Shown: positions 1 through 7,245 of the stretch, in pieces
Layout: each line of letters starts with the position of its first letter
Position numbering within the stretch: position 1 is the stretch's first letter
Source of the DNA: Flavihumibacter rivuli
GTDB lineage: Bacteria; Bacteroidota; Bacteroidia; Chitinophagales; Chitinophagaceae
NCBI RefSeq assembly: GCF_018595685.2
Contig: NZ_CP092334.1
Span: 1,826,001 to 1,890,000, forward strand
Direction: 5' to 3'
DNA: 64,000 nucleotides
The notes under the pieces: generated by a model
What the model was told of the DNA's origin: nothing
Database searches by the model: none
The model's input: only the letters and a program-made list of their open reading frames with translations
Position numbers and translations under genes: made by a program

Positions 1-1
1 A

Positions 2-1207
2 CCCTGTGAAACAGCCTGTGTGCTTGGCATCAACCAACCGGCCATCACCATTGAAGAAATAGAAAAGCATATCATAGAGATCGCGTTTGAAAAAGGACTG
101 GTGAAAGCCAGGAAACCCAACCTGCGCACAGGTAAGAAAGTTGCCGTGATAGGCTCCGGTCCTGCAGGTCTGGCTGCCGCGGCCCAGCTGAATTACGCCG
201 GTCATTCTGTAACCGTTTATGAACGCGATGAGAAACCAGGTGGCTTATTGCGCTATGGGATCCCTGATTTCAAGCTGGAGAAATGGGTAGTGGAAAGGAG
301 GGTCTCCCTGATGGAAGAAGAAGGTGTTGTTTTCAAATGCCATGCGAATGTAGGCGGTAATGTGAAGGTCAATGACCTGCTAAGGGAATACCAGGCCATA
401 GTGCTGGCAGGAGGATCGACCGTACCAAGGACCCTGAATATCCCGGGTCATGACCTCAAAGGTGTTTATCCAGCCATGCAATTCCTGAAGCAACAAAACA
501 AAAGGAATTACCAGTCAGATCCCCTTGCTTTTGGTGACATAGAAAGCAATATCCACCACGAAGCTATCCTTGCCAATGGCAAGCATGTGGTGGTGATAGG
601 CGGTGGTGATACCGGCAGCGATTGCGTGGGCACCTCGAACCGCCAGGGAGCAGCCAGCATTACCCAATTGGAACTCTTACCCAAACCACCGGAAGGTAGA
701 ACGCCTTATATGCCCTGGCCGACCTACCCCATGACCCTTAAAACCTCCACCTCACATGAGGAAGGCTGCGGCCGTGAATGGGCAGTTGCCACCAAGGAAT
801 TCGTGGGGGATGCAAATGGCCAACTGAAGGCCTTGAGGATTGTCGAGCTCCAATGGACCAGCTCATCGGACGGCAGGCCTGCACAATTCGCGGAAGTGCC
901 GGGTAGTGAAAGGGAAATTCCCTGTGAGCTCGCCTTGTTGGCAATGGGCTTCCTGCATCCCCAGAAAGAAGGACTTTTGGCCGAATTAGGGGTTGAGCTC
1001 GATGAAAGGGGAAATGTAAAAGCTACAGAAAAGCAGTACCAGACCAATATTCCAAAAGTGTTCACTGCCGGGGATATGCGGCGTGGACAAAGCCTTGTGG
1101 TTTGGGCCATTAGTGAAGGAAGGGAATGCGCCAGAAAGGTTGATGAATATCTCTTGGGGCAATCTGTGTTGGAAACCAAGGATGCCATGCTGAGTCTCGC
1201 CATCTGA
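2..1207 (+). CDS. gltD: Glutamate synthase small subunit (5' end cut by the window)
   Basis: This is the NADPH-dependent small subunit of glutamate synthase. It passes electrons from NADPH through FAD and Fe-S clusters to the large subunit, which makes two glutamates from glutamine and 2-oxoglutarate. The frame is open from base 2 and begins in the conserved cysteine motif PCETAC (Fe-S binding), so roughly the first 90 residues lie outside the window. A FAD-binding GSGPAG is encoded near 152-170 and an NADPH-binding GGGDTGSD near 598-622. The C-terminal segment FTAGDMRRGQSLVVWAISEG is typical of the family. gltB is presumably upstream. A terminator follows, and the ammonium transporter next door fits a nitrogen-assimilation neighbourhood. 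Confidence 0.95.
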   Translation, partial: PCETACVLGINQPAITIEEIEKHIIEIAFEKGLVKARKPNLRTGKKVAVIGSGPAGLAAAAQLNYAGHSVTVYERDEKPGGLLRYGIPDFKLEKWVVERRVSLMEEEGVVFKCHANVGGNVKVNDLLREYQAIVLAGGSTVPRTLNIPGHDLKGVYPAMQFLKQQNKRNYQSDPLAFGDIESNIHHEAILANGKHVVVIGGGDTGSDCVGTSNRQGAASITQLELLPKPPEGRTPYMPWPTYPMTLKTSTSHEEGCGREWAVATKEFVGDANGQLKALRIVELQWTSSSDGRPAQFAEVPGSEREIPCELALLAMGFLHPQKEGLLAELGVELDERGNVKATEKQYQTNIPKVFTAGDMRRGQSLVVWAISEGRECARKVDEYLLGQSVLETKDAMLSLAI

Positions 1208-1234
1208 TATTAAAATAAATTATATATATATTTT

Positions 1235-1260
1235 AAAGCCGCATTTTGCGGCTTTTTTTT
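1235..1260 (+). terminator. Rho-independent terminator after gltD
   Basis: A perfect 8-bp stem AAAGCCGC/GCGGCTTT with an ATTTT loop runs into a T tract. It ends the glt transcript and separates it from amt. Confidence 0.9.
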
Positions 1261-1590
1261 ATTCGTCATTGAAAATTTTCAAAATATTATTAGTTATCAC
1301 TTATTGATTTTTATACATATTAATTGAATCCTGAAATCCAACCTGGTTCCAATTGCTTGATGATAGCTAAAAAAATCACTATAACAATTTGGCAATTAAC
1401 TATTTATAAGCTACCCTTTACCCTCCTGCCCGATTGACTCATCCGCAATAATGGAAACGCCAAATAAAAGTATTTATATTATATTTTTTTACATGTGAAT
1501 ATTTGAAATAAAATGCTTCAATTTTTTTAGTATTTTTATGGAATAATATTAAATATTTATTTTTTATAATATTAACTAAAAACAACTGAT
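1261..1590. other. AT-rich intergenic region upstream of the ammonium transporter gene
   Basis: This stretch of about 330 bases is very AT-rich and holds no credible reading frame. It should contain the amt promoter. I find no good match to the Bacteroidetes TTTG-N19-TAnnTTTG pattern and no clear sigma-54 site (GG-N10-GC), so the start of transcription cannot be placed by eye. There is no Shine-Dalgarno sequence before the amt ATG. Confidence 0.6.
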
Positions 1591-2976
1591 ATGAGCAAAC
1601 TGACAACCAAACAGGTTGCCCCCTTCCTGGTTCTGGCAGCTGTAGCAGTAGGAGCACTATTCATTCCTTCCCTCCCCAATTTTGATGATGGCGGTAAATA
1701 CAGTGCAGCAGACATTGCATGGATCATTGTAGCCACCGCCCTTGTCTTCCTGATGACCCCGGGATTAGCCTTTTTCTATGGCGGAATGGTACACCGCAAG
1801 AACGTGATCTCTACAATGATCAAAAGTGTGGTAGCCGCAGGCGTTGTTAGCATTCTCTGGGTAACAGTGGGCTATAGTCTTTCCTTCGGTGAATCAATTG
1901 GTGGTTTCATAGGTAATCCCGCAACCCACCTTTTCTTTAAAGGAGTAAACTCCGGCGCCCCCTGGAGTCTCGCTCCCACTATCCCTTTATCGCTTTTCGC
2001 GTTATTCCAGCTGATGTTCGCCATTATCACCCCAGGACTGGTGGTTGGCGCAGTAGCGGAAAGGATCAAATTCACCTCCTATATCCTTTTCATCGCCCTG
2101 TTCAGCCTCCTGGTGTATGCCCCAATTGCACACTGGACCTGGCACCCGGAAGGATTCCTGTTTAAACTGGGAGCCCTTGACTTTGCAGGTGGAACTGTAG
2201 TGCATATTTCTGCTGGTTGCGCGGCACTGGCTGGCGCACTGGTCCTGAAGCGTCGCCAGGCACATATAGACCATAAGGAAGTTCCCCCTGCCAATATTCC
2301 CTATGTATTGATCGGAACAGGACTCTTGTGGTTTGGATGGTTTGGGTTCAACGCCGGTTCTGCACTAGGCGCTAACGCCCTGGCCGTATCCGCTTTCGCA
2401 ACTACCAATACTGCGGCCGCTGCTGCGGGTTTGAGCTGGATGTTCTTTGATGTTGCGCGTGGAAAGAAGCCTTCCGTATTGGGATTCTGCATTGGCGCAG
2501 TGGTAGGTCTGGTGGCCATCACACCTGCTGCCGGCTTTGTAGCCATTCCCCAAAGCATTTTCATTGGCGTAATAGCCGCTATCATCTCCAATATTGCTGT
2601 TTACTACAAGCAAAAATCAACCCTTGATGATACTTTGGATGTATTCCCTTGCCATGGTATTGGTGGTATGGTGGGAATGTTACTGACCGGCATCTTCGCT
2701 ACTAAATCTGTGAATGGAGCGGGCGCTGATGGTCTTTTCTATGGCAATCCAGCCTTCTTCTTCACCCAGTTGAAAGCTTTAGGTATCGTTGTAGTATACA
2801 GCTTTGCAGTTTCTTATGGCATCTTCAAATTCATCAACTTCCTGTTGCCGCTTCGCGTGAGCTCTGAAGAAGAAGAACTTGGCCTGGATGCTACCCAACA
2901 TAACGAAAAATATCTCCAGGGAACATTGCTTGTTCATAACAACGGCCAGATCAAAGAAGAACTCGTTGACCTCTGA
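1591..2976 (+). CDS. amt: Ammonium transporter, Amt family
   Basis: This inner-membrane ammonium channel (461 aa) is an Amt/Mep/Rh family member that normally works as a trimer. A hydrophobic N-terminal helix is followed by the first family motif, MTPGLAFFYGGMV, near residue 57. The HISAGCAALAGA and HGIGGMVG segments carry the paired pore histidines, and GFNAGSALGAN lies between them. The protein is almost entirely transmembrane segments with a short hydrophilic C-terminal tail. No P-II (glnK) gene is adjacent, although the two are often linked. Gene context (gltD before, porin after) supports a role in nitrogen acquisition. Confidence 0.95.
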   Translation: MSKLTTKQVAPFLVLAAVAVGALFIPSLPNFDDGGKYSAADIAWIIVATALVFLMTPGLAFFYGGMVHRKNVISTMIKSVVAAGVVSILWVTVGYSLSFGESIGGFIGNPATHLFFKGVNSGAPWSLAPTIPLSLFALFQLMFAIITPGLVVGAVAERIKFTSYILFIALFSLLVYAPIAHWTWHPEGFLFKLGALDFAGGTVVHISAGCAALAGALVLKRRQAHIDHKEVPPANIPYVLIGTGLLWFGWFGFNAGSALGANALAVSAFATTNTAAAAAGLSWMFFDVARGKKPSVLGFCIGAVVGLVAITPAAGFVAIPQSIFIGVIAAIISNIAVYYKQKSTLDDTLDVFPCHGIGGMVGMLLTGIFATKSVNGAGADGLFYGNPAFFFTQLKALGIVVVYSFAVSYGIFKFINFLLPLRVSSEEEELGLDATQHNEKYLQGTLLVHNNGQIKEELVDL

Positions 2977-3010
2977 CCGGTAACAATTTCCAACCAAAAC
3001 TAAAATAGAA

Positions 3011-3063
3011 AAAGGTACAGCATAATGGTGGTCTTCTGACACAAGATCACCGCCGTACCCTTT
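3011..3063 (+). other. Long hairpin between amt and the porin gene
   Basis: An inner stem of nine pairs (3027-3035 with 3043-3051, one G-U) has a 7-nt loop. It is enclosed by an outer stem AAAGGTAC/GTAC(C)CTTT with one bulged C. The right arm continues into TTTCCCTT. It could be a partial terminator that lowers porin expression relative to amt, or an mRNA-stabilising structure. The ribosome start of the next gene lies about 25 bases downstream. Confidence 0.6.
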
Positions 3064-3088
3064 CCCTTAACACTTAAAATGTTACGCA

Positions 3089-4210
3089 ATGTTACAAAAA
3101 ATTTTTGCAACCGGGATTGCACTAAGCTTATCGACTGCCCTCTTTTCGCAAACCCCTGAAACCACCAGTCCCGCCCCGGCAGAAGCCGCTGAGACCAGTT
3201 CTCCCGAACCCCAGGAAAAGAAACCTACATTTACTTTTAGCGGCTTCGCTGATATTTATTACCGATACGATTTCAGCAAGAATGCTTCCAATAACAGGAG
3301 TAGTTTTACCAACAGCCACAATTCATTTGAATTGGGAATGGCTTCCCTTAAACTTGAAAGCAGTTTCGGGAAAGTAGGCATGGTCGCCGACCTCGGATTT
3401 GGAAAAAGGGCTCAGGAATTTTCCTACAATGAATCGGGTATAGTTGCATCCATCAAGCAATTATACATTACCTACGCAGCTACCGATTGGCTGAAATTCA
3501 CCGGAGGTAGTTGGGCTACCCATGTTGGTTATGAACTGGTAGACGCCCCGCTCAACCGTAACTATTCCATGTCCTATATGTTCTCCTATGGACCATTCTT
3601 CCATACCGGAGTAAAAGCCGATCTTACCTTCGGCAAGCATGGATTCATGATCGGTATCGCCAACCCAACCGATTACAAATCGGCCCCAACCGACAGTAAG
3701 AAATCCGTGATCGCACAGTACAGCTATGCGTTCAATGACAACTGGAAGGTATACCTGAACTATGTAGGTGGGACCCGTCCGGCTGATACTGCCAAGACAG
3801 ATCAGTTCGATGCCGTAATCAGCGGCAAGTTCAGTGATAAATTCAGTGTGGGATTCAATGGAAGCATCTTCAGGGCCAGCATACCGGAAGTAGCAAGATC
3901 ATTGAAGGATGATGCGCAGGATTGGTGGGCATCTGCAGTCTACCTGAACTTTGACCCTACCACCACCTTTGGCCTGACCCTTCGTTCCGAGTATTTCAAT
4001 GACCAGAACCAATTGGCCCCCACCTCCTATGCTACACAGGGCGCATCTATCTGGGCCAATACCATCTCTGCCAACTTCAGGGTGGGCAACCTGACCATCA
4101 TCCCTGAAATGAGATTTGAATCTGCTTCAAAAGATATTTATACAGGCAAGGATGGCGCGGAGAAAGCTGGCAATGCCAGTGCCTTGCTCGCTGCGGTCTA
4201 TCGCTTCTGA
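3089..4210 (+). CDS. Outer-membrane beta-barrel porin, OmpL-like (BBP2-type)
   Basis: The protein (373 aa) has a cleavable signal peptide ending near ALFSQ at residue 21. A Pro/Glu/Ala-rich linker (about 22-45) follows, then a barrel domain opening with FSGFADIYYRYDFSKN and ending in the aromatic terminus LAAVYRF expected for outer-membrane insertion. Alternating aromatic/hydrophobic strands run throughout. It resembles the putative beta-barrel porin-2 family often found beside ammonium transporters in Bacteroidetes. From context I infer that it lets small nitrogen compounds cross the outer membrane; substrate specificity cannot be read from sequence. It is probably cotranscribed with amt, 112 bases upstream. 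Confidence 0.8.
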   Translation: MLQKIFATGIALSLSTALFSQTPETTSPAPAEAAETSSPEPQEKKPTFTFSGFADIYYRYDFSKNASNNRSSFTNSHNSFELGMASLKLESSFGKVGMVADLGFGKRAQEFSYNESGIVASIKQLYITYAATDWLKFTGGSWATHVGYELVDAPLNRNYSMSYMFSYGPFFHTGVKADLTFGKHGFMIGIANPTDYKSAPTDSKKSVIAQYSYAFNDNWKVYLNYVGGTRPADTAKTDQFDAVISGKFSDKFSVGFNGSIFRASIPEVARSLKDDAQDWWASAVYLNFDPTTTFGLTLRSEYFNDQNQLAPTSYATQGASIWANTISANFRVGNLTIIPEMRFESASKDIYTGKDGAEKAGNASALLAAVYRF

Positions 4211-4243
4211 TCGCTGTTTCACATATGGCAAGCAATCGTTGAG

Positions 4244-4268
4244 AACCCCCTGTGTCTACAGGGGGTTT
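4244..4268. terminator. Terminator shared by the porin gene and ppc (convergent)
   Basis: A stem AACCCCCTG/CAGGGGGTT of nine pairs surrounds a short loop. It sits between two convergent genes and can serve both strands, although the T tracts on either side are short. Confidence 0.7.
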
Positions 4269-4321
4269 ACTTTTAGGAACATTTTCAATCCTGGAATATC
4301 GGGCCCCTCAACAAATAACCC

Positions 4322-6901
4322 TTAAGCGCTGTTGCGGCCGGCATTGATGATCCCGAATGAGCAGCGCATTACCAACTTCTCGAAAGCGTCTTTGGATGCC
4401 TGATTCAACTGGTGAAACTTCTCCATCTCCCGCACTTTTCCAATGGCATATTGCTGGATGGTGGTCAGGGGTAGTACGATCCGCTCCCTCATTTGAACAG
4501 AAAGCTGCTCAACCGGGTAATTAGCCATCAATTCATTCTTACCGGAAAGCTTGAAGATATACTTCATGGTCAATTCATACTCGGAATAGATCTTATTCCA
4601 TATATCCCCGAACTGGGGATCATCAGAAAGATAGGCGGTGAGCGGGAAAAAACACTTCTGCATGGCCATCTCACAATTCTCGATCAGGGTCCTGAAGAAT
4701 AAGGATTCCTGGTACATGGCTTTCACTTCCTTCCATTGTCCACGTTGTTCTGCCAATTGCAATGCCGTGCCAACTCCATAATAGCCTGTTACATTCTGCT
4801 TCAGCTGGCTCCATGATCCGACGAAAGGTATCGCTCGCAGGTCCTTTAGTCGCAGCCTTGCATTATTCCCTCTTTTGGCAGGACGGGAACCAATATTGGT
4901 AGCAGCGTAAAACCGCAATGGACTGATCTGTGAAAGGTAATCCACAAAACCAGGATGCTCCTTCAGTGAGGCATAAGCCTGGAACCCGTCTTCTGCAAGT
5001 TGTTCCAGCAACTGCTGTTGAACTGGCCCCAAGGTCAATTGATCCCTGTTCCTCAATGCATTTGATAGCCCCGCATGGATAAGCTGTTCCATATTGAACT
5101 GGGCCGCATCAATGGTTCCGAAATTGGAACTGATGGTCTGGCCCTGGATGGTCAATTGGATCTCACGGTTAGAAACATCGCTTCCCATGGAAGCATAGAA
5201 CTTTTGGGTCTTACCACCGCCCCTTGCAGGAGGACCACCACGCCCATCGAAGAACAAGACATCAATGCCAAATTCCTGTGACAAGGCAGTTAACTCCTGC
5301 TTTGCCTTAAGGATACTATAGTTGGCCATCAGGTAACCGCCATCTTTTGTTCCGTCTGAAAATCCCAGCATGATGGTTTGCCTTTCCCCCCTCCTCTTCA
5401 AATGATCATGGTAAGACGGGAAGGAATACAGTGTACGCATGATCACCCCGGCCTGCTTGAGGTCGTCGATTGTTTCGAACAAGGGTACTATATCAATGTA
5501 CAAAGCTTCCTGCTTCCAGCCCCCAAGCATGAATAAAGCGTAGACTTCCATTACATTCACCGCACTATTACATTGGCTGATAATGTAACGGTAACAACCT
5601 TGTACCCCATTGTTCTTTTGGATGGCCGCAACTGCCTTAACTGATTCGATCGTATCCTTATGCAAGTCATTGGCAAAGGAGGAGGACTCAGGCAAGCTTT
5701 GGCAATTAGCCAATCGCATGAGTTTTTCTTGCTCATCAAGGTTAGCATAACCACTTCCCAGAACCGAAGTCTCCCGGGCAAGGTGATCGAAGAAATCAGT
5801 ATGAACCGAACTATCCTGCCTGATGTCAATGGAAGCGTAATAAAGACCAAATGCCTTAATCTTATTGATGAGGTTATCCACCATTCCAGCGAACAGGCCA
5901 TTATGCTTATAGATCAGTGTTGACCTGATCTCCGACAGCTGACTAATGATTTCCGCAGCGCTAAGGGAAGATTCCTGCACTTCACCAAAAACTTCTGCAT
6001 ACAATTGTTTCTCCAATGCCGCCAGCAACTGGTCAGTCTCTTTAAATGTAAGCCTTCGCTTTAACCTTCTTACATCAAGGTAATAACACTTGATAATACT
6101 GCTTCGCAGGGCTTCAGCAACCTTTAAAGTAATATCAGCGGTAACATAGGGATTTCCGTCCCTATCCCCTCCCGGCCAAAAACCAAGTTGCAACAAAGGA
6201 TCTTCACCTGTCAGCATATGGTCGAGTTCATTGGCTAAAAAACTACTGATCCTTCCAACAGCTGGATAAAAAACATTATCCAGGTACCAGATCAGGCTCA
6301 TCGCCTCATCATAGGGAGTAGGTTTTTGTTTCTTGAAGAATGGTGTTTTCCCCAGCTGCTGCAAATAGGTATTCACCAGGGTAGTCTGGTTTTCCTGCAA
6401 TGCCTTCGACAGGTCGTGAATGATACCCAACACAGACCCTGGATAGAACTGTGTTGGATGCGCAGTAAGAACCAATCTTACACAAAAATCCTTCAATGCA
6501 TCCTGGTTAACTACCACACCCGGCTGCTCCAATGCAGCTTTCAGTTGTTTTAACGTTCCTTGTCCAGACATATCATTAACCTTGCTGAAAGCAGCATCTT
6601 CAAGGGCATCAAAAAGCACGACCTGTCTTTCAACATACTGGACAAAACGGAACATCAGGTCTGTTTTCTCCTGCTCGGTTTTATAAGATGTATTCATGGC
6701 AAAGAATTCATCCACGATCTGCGCAGGACTTTTCCTCTTCTTGTATCCCTCTTCACAGACATTAAGGAATAAGGACAATAGTATCCCCGTTTTCTCAATC
6801 CTGTGAAAAGGTAATGAAGTGAACAGGCTATTGTAGAGCTGGAATTTCAGCGCTACCTCACTTTTGAATTGTTGCAAGGCTGCCGGATCGGTTGTTGGCA
6901 T
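4322..6901 (-). CDS. ppc: Phosphoenolpyruvate carboxylase
   Basis: It makes oxaloacetate from PEP and bicarbonate, refilling the TCA cycle and supplying aspartate-family amino acids; the thr operon is the divergent neighbour. The 859-aa length is normal. Signature segments are LTAHPTQ near residue 145 (catalytic His), GFWPGGDRDGNPYVT near 240, MLGFSDGTKDGGYL and FFDGRGGPPARGGG in the C-terminal half, and a terminal GIINAGRNSA with the conserved Arg-Asn. The glycine-rich loop reads DGRGGPPARGGG rather than the commoner HGRGGxxGRGG, so this is a divergent but complete subgroup. Transcription probably starts in the shared 344-base intergenic region. Confidence 0.95.
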   Translation of the reverse strand: MPTTDPAALQQFKSEVALKFQLYNSLFTSLPFHRIEKTGILLSLFLNVCEEGYKKRKSPAQIVDEFFAMNTSYKTEQEKTDLMFRFVQYVERQVVLFDALEDAAFSKVNDMSGQGTLKQLKAALEQPGVVVNQDALKDFCVRLVLTAHPTQFYPGSVLGIIHDLSKALQENQTTLVNTYLQQLGKTPFFKKQKPTPYDEAMSLIWYLDNVFYPAVGRISSFLANELDHMLTGEDPLLQLGFWPGGDRDGNPYVTADITLKVAEALRSSIIKCYYLDVRRLKRRLTFKETDQLLAALEKQLYAEVFGEVQESSLSAAEIISQLSEIRSTLIYKHNGLFAGMVDNLINKIKAFGLYYASIDIRQDSSVHTDFFDHLARETSVLGSGYANLDEQEKLMRLANCQSLPESSSFANDLHKDTIESVKAVAAIQKNNGVQGCYRYIISQCNSAVNVMEVYALFMLGGWKQEALYIDIVPLFETIDDLKQAGVIMRTLYSFPSYHDHLKRRGERQTIMLGFSDGTKDGGYLMANYSILKAKQELTALSQEFGIDVLFFDGRGGPPARGGGKTQKFYASMGSDVSNREIQLTIQGQTISSNFGTIDAAQFNMEQLIHAGLSNALRNRDQLTLGPVQQQLLEQLAEDGFQAYASLKEHPGFVDYLSQISPLRFYAATNIGSRPAKRGNNARLRLKDLRAIPFVGSWSQLKQNVTGYYGVGTALQLAEQRGQWKEVKAMYQESLFFRTLIENCEMAMQKCFFPLTAYLSDDPQFGDIWNKIYSEYELTMKYIFKLSGKNELMANYPVEQLSVQMRERIVLPLTTIQQYAIGKVREMEKFHQLNQASKDAFEKLVMRCSFGIINAGRNSA

Positions 6902-7013
6902 GTTCGTTGATTTTGCGGGATGTTACAGGCAGCAATCGGGAGCATGAATTTAATAAAACCTTCTCAGAATCAGGCAACAGGAGCGGCTTCAGGAAAAAAA
7001 TAAAAAACTAACA

Positions 7014-7044
7014 CTTGTTATATAAGCACTAATTTCTATTTTCA
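7014..7044 (+). promoter_or_regulatory. Candidate promoter of the thr operon
   Basis: CTTG at 7014-7017 is followed 19 nt later by TATTTTCA at 7037-7044. This is an imperfect match to the Bacteroidetes pattern TTTG-N19-TAnnTTTG with the correct spacing. It would start the transcript near 7050, just before the leader peptide start. The rest of the ppc-thr intergenic region (6902-7013) shows nothing else clear; the ppc promoter should lie there. Confidence 0.5.
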
Positions 7045-7059
7045 ATCTCCAAGACAATC

Positions 7060-7149
7060 GTGGCAAGTAATTACACATATCATTTCTTCTCCCCTGTTGT
7101 TGCATCAGCAACCACTACAACTATTACTACCACTACAACAACCCGTTAA
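7060..7149 (+). CDS. thrL: Threonine operon leader peptide (thrL-like)
   Basis: This is a 29-codon frame starting at GTG and ending in TAA. Codons 18-28 hold ten threonines and one isoleucine (SATTTTITTTTTTR at the C-terminus), coded by mixed ACC, ACT and ACA. A run of Thr codons with Ile just upstream of thrA is the hallmark of ribosome-mediated attenuation, as in E. coli thrL, whose leader is also rich in Thr and Ile. The frame is open upstream to 7033, so another near-cognate start is possible; GTG at 7060 is the only standard start I see. No Shine-Dalgarno sequence is visible. The stop codon sits in the loop of a 7-bp hairpin. The peptide itself probably has no function beyond sensing charged tRNA-Thr. 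Confidence 0.75.
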   Translation: MASNYTYHFFSPVVASATTTTITTTTTTR

Positions 7150-7212
7150 GGGTTGTACACATCCATATTATCATTTGGGCGCCAGCTTTATTCGTGATCA
7201 ATCACCCTTTAT
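7096..7212 (+). promoter_or_regulatory. Candidate thr attenuator: mutually exclusive RNA pairings
   Basis: Segment 1 (GTTGTTG, 7096-7102) can pair with segment 2 (CAACAAC, 7136-7142). Segment 2 can instead form ACAACCC/GGGTTGT (7138-7144 with 7150-7156), holding the leader stop codon in its loop. The AAGGGT part of segment 3 (7148-7153) can also pair with ACCCTT (7204-7209), which is followed by a weakly T-rich stretch. These alternatives resemble the 1:2, 2:3, 3:4 logic of amino-acid attenuators, but the last stem is only six pairs with a long loop. A classical strong terminator is not evident and the exact mechanism is open. Confidence 0.45.
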
Positions 7213-7245
7213 TTCATTTAATCAACCAACACATTCTAGTTTCAT

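Noticed and set aside
1261..1590. Sigma-54 type promoter before amt
   Set aside because: TTGGCA at 1389-1394 looked suggestive, but the GC element is not at the required spacing, and sigma-54 control of amt cannot be supported.
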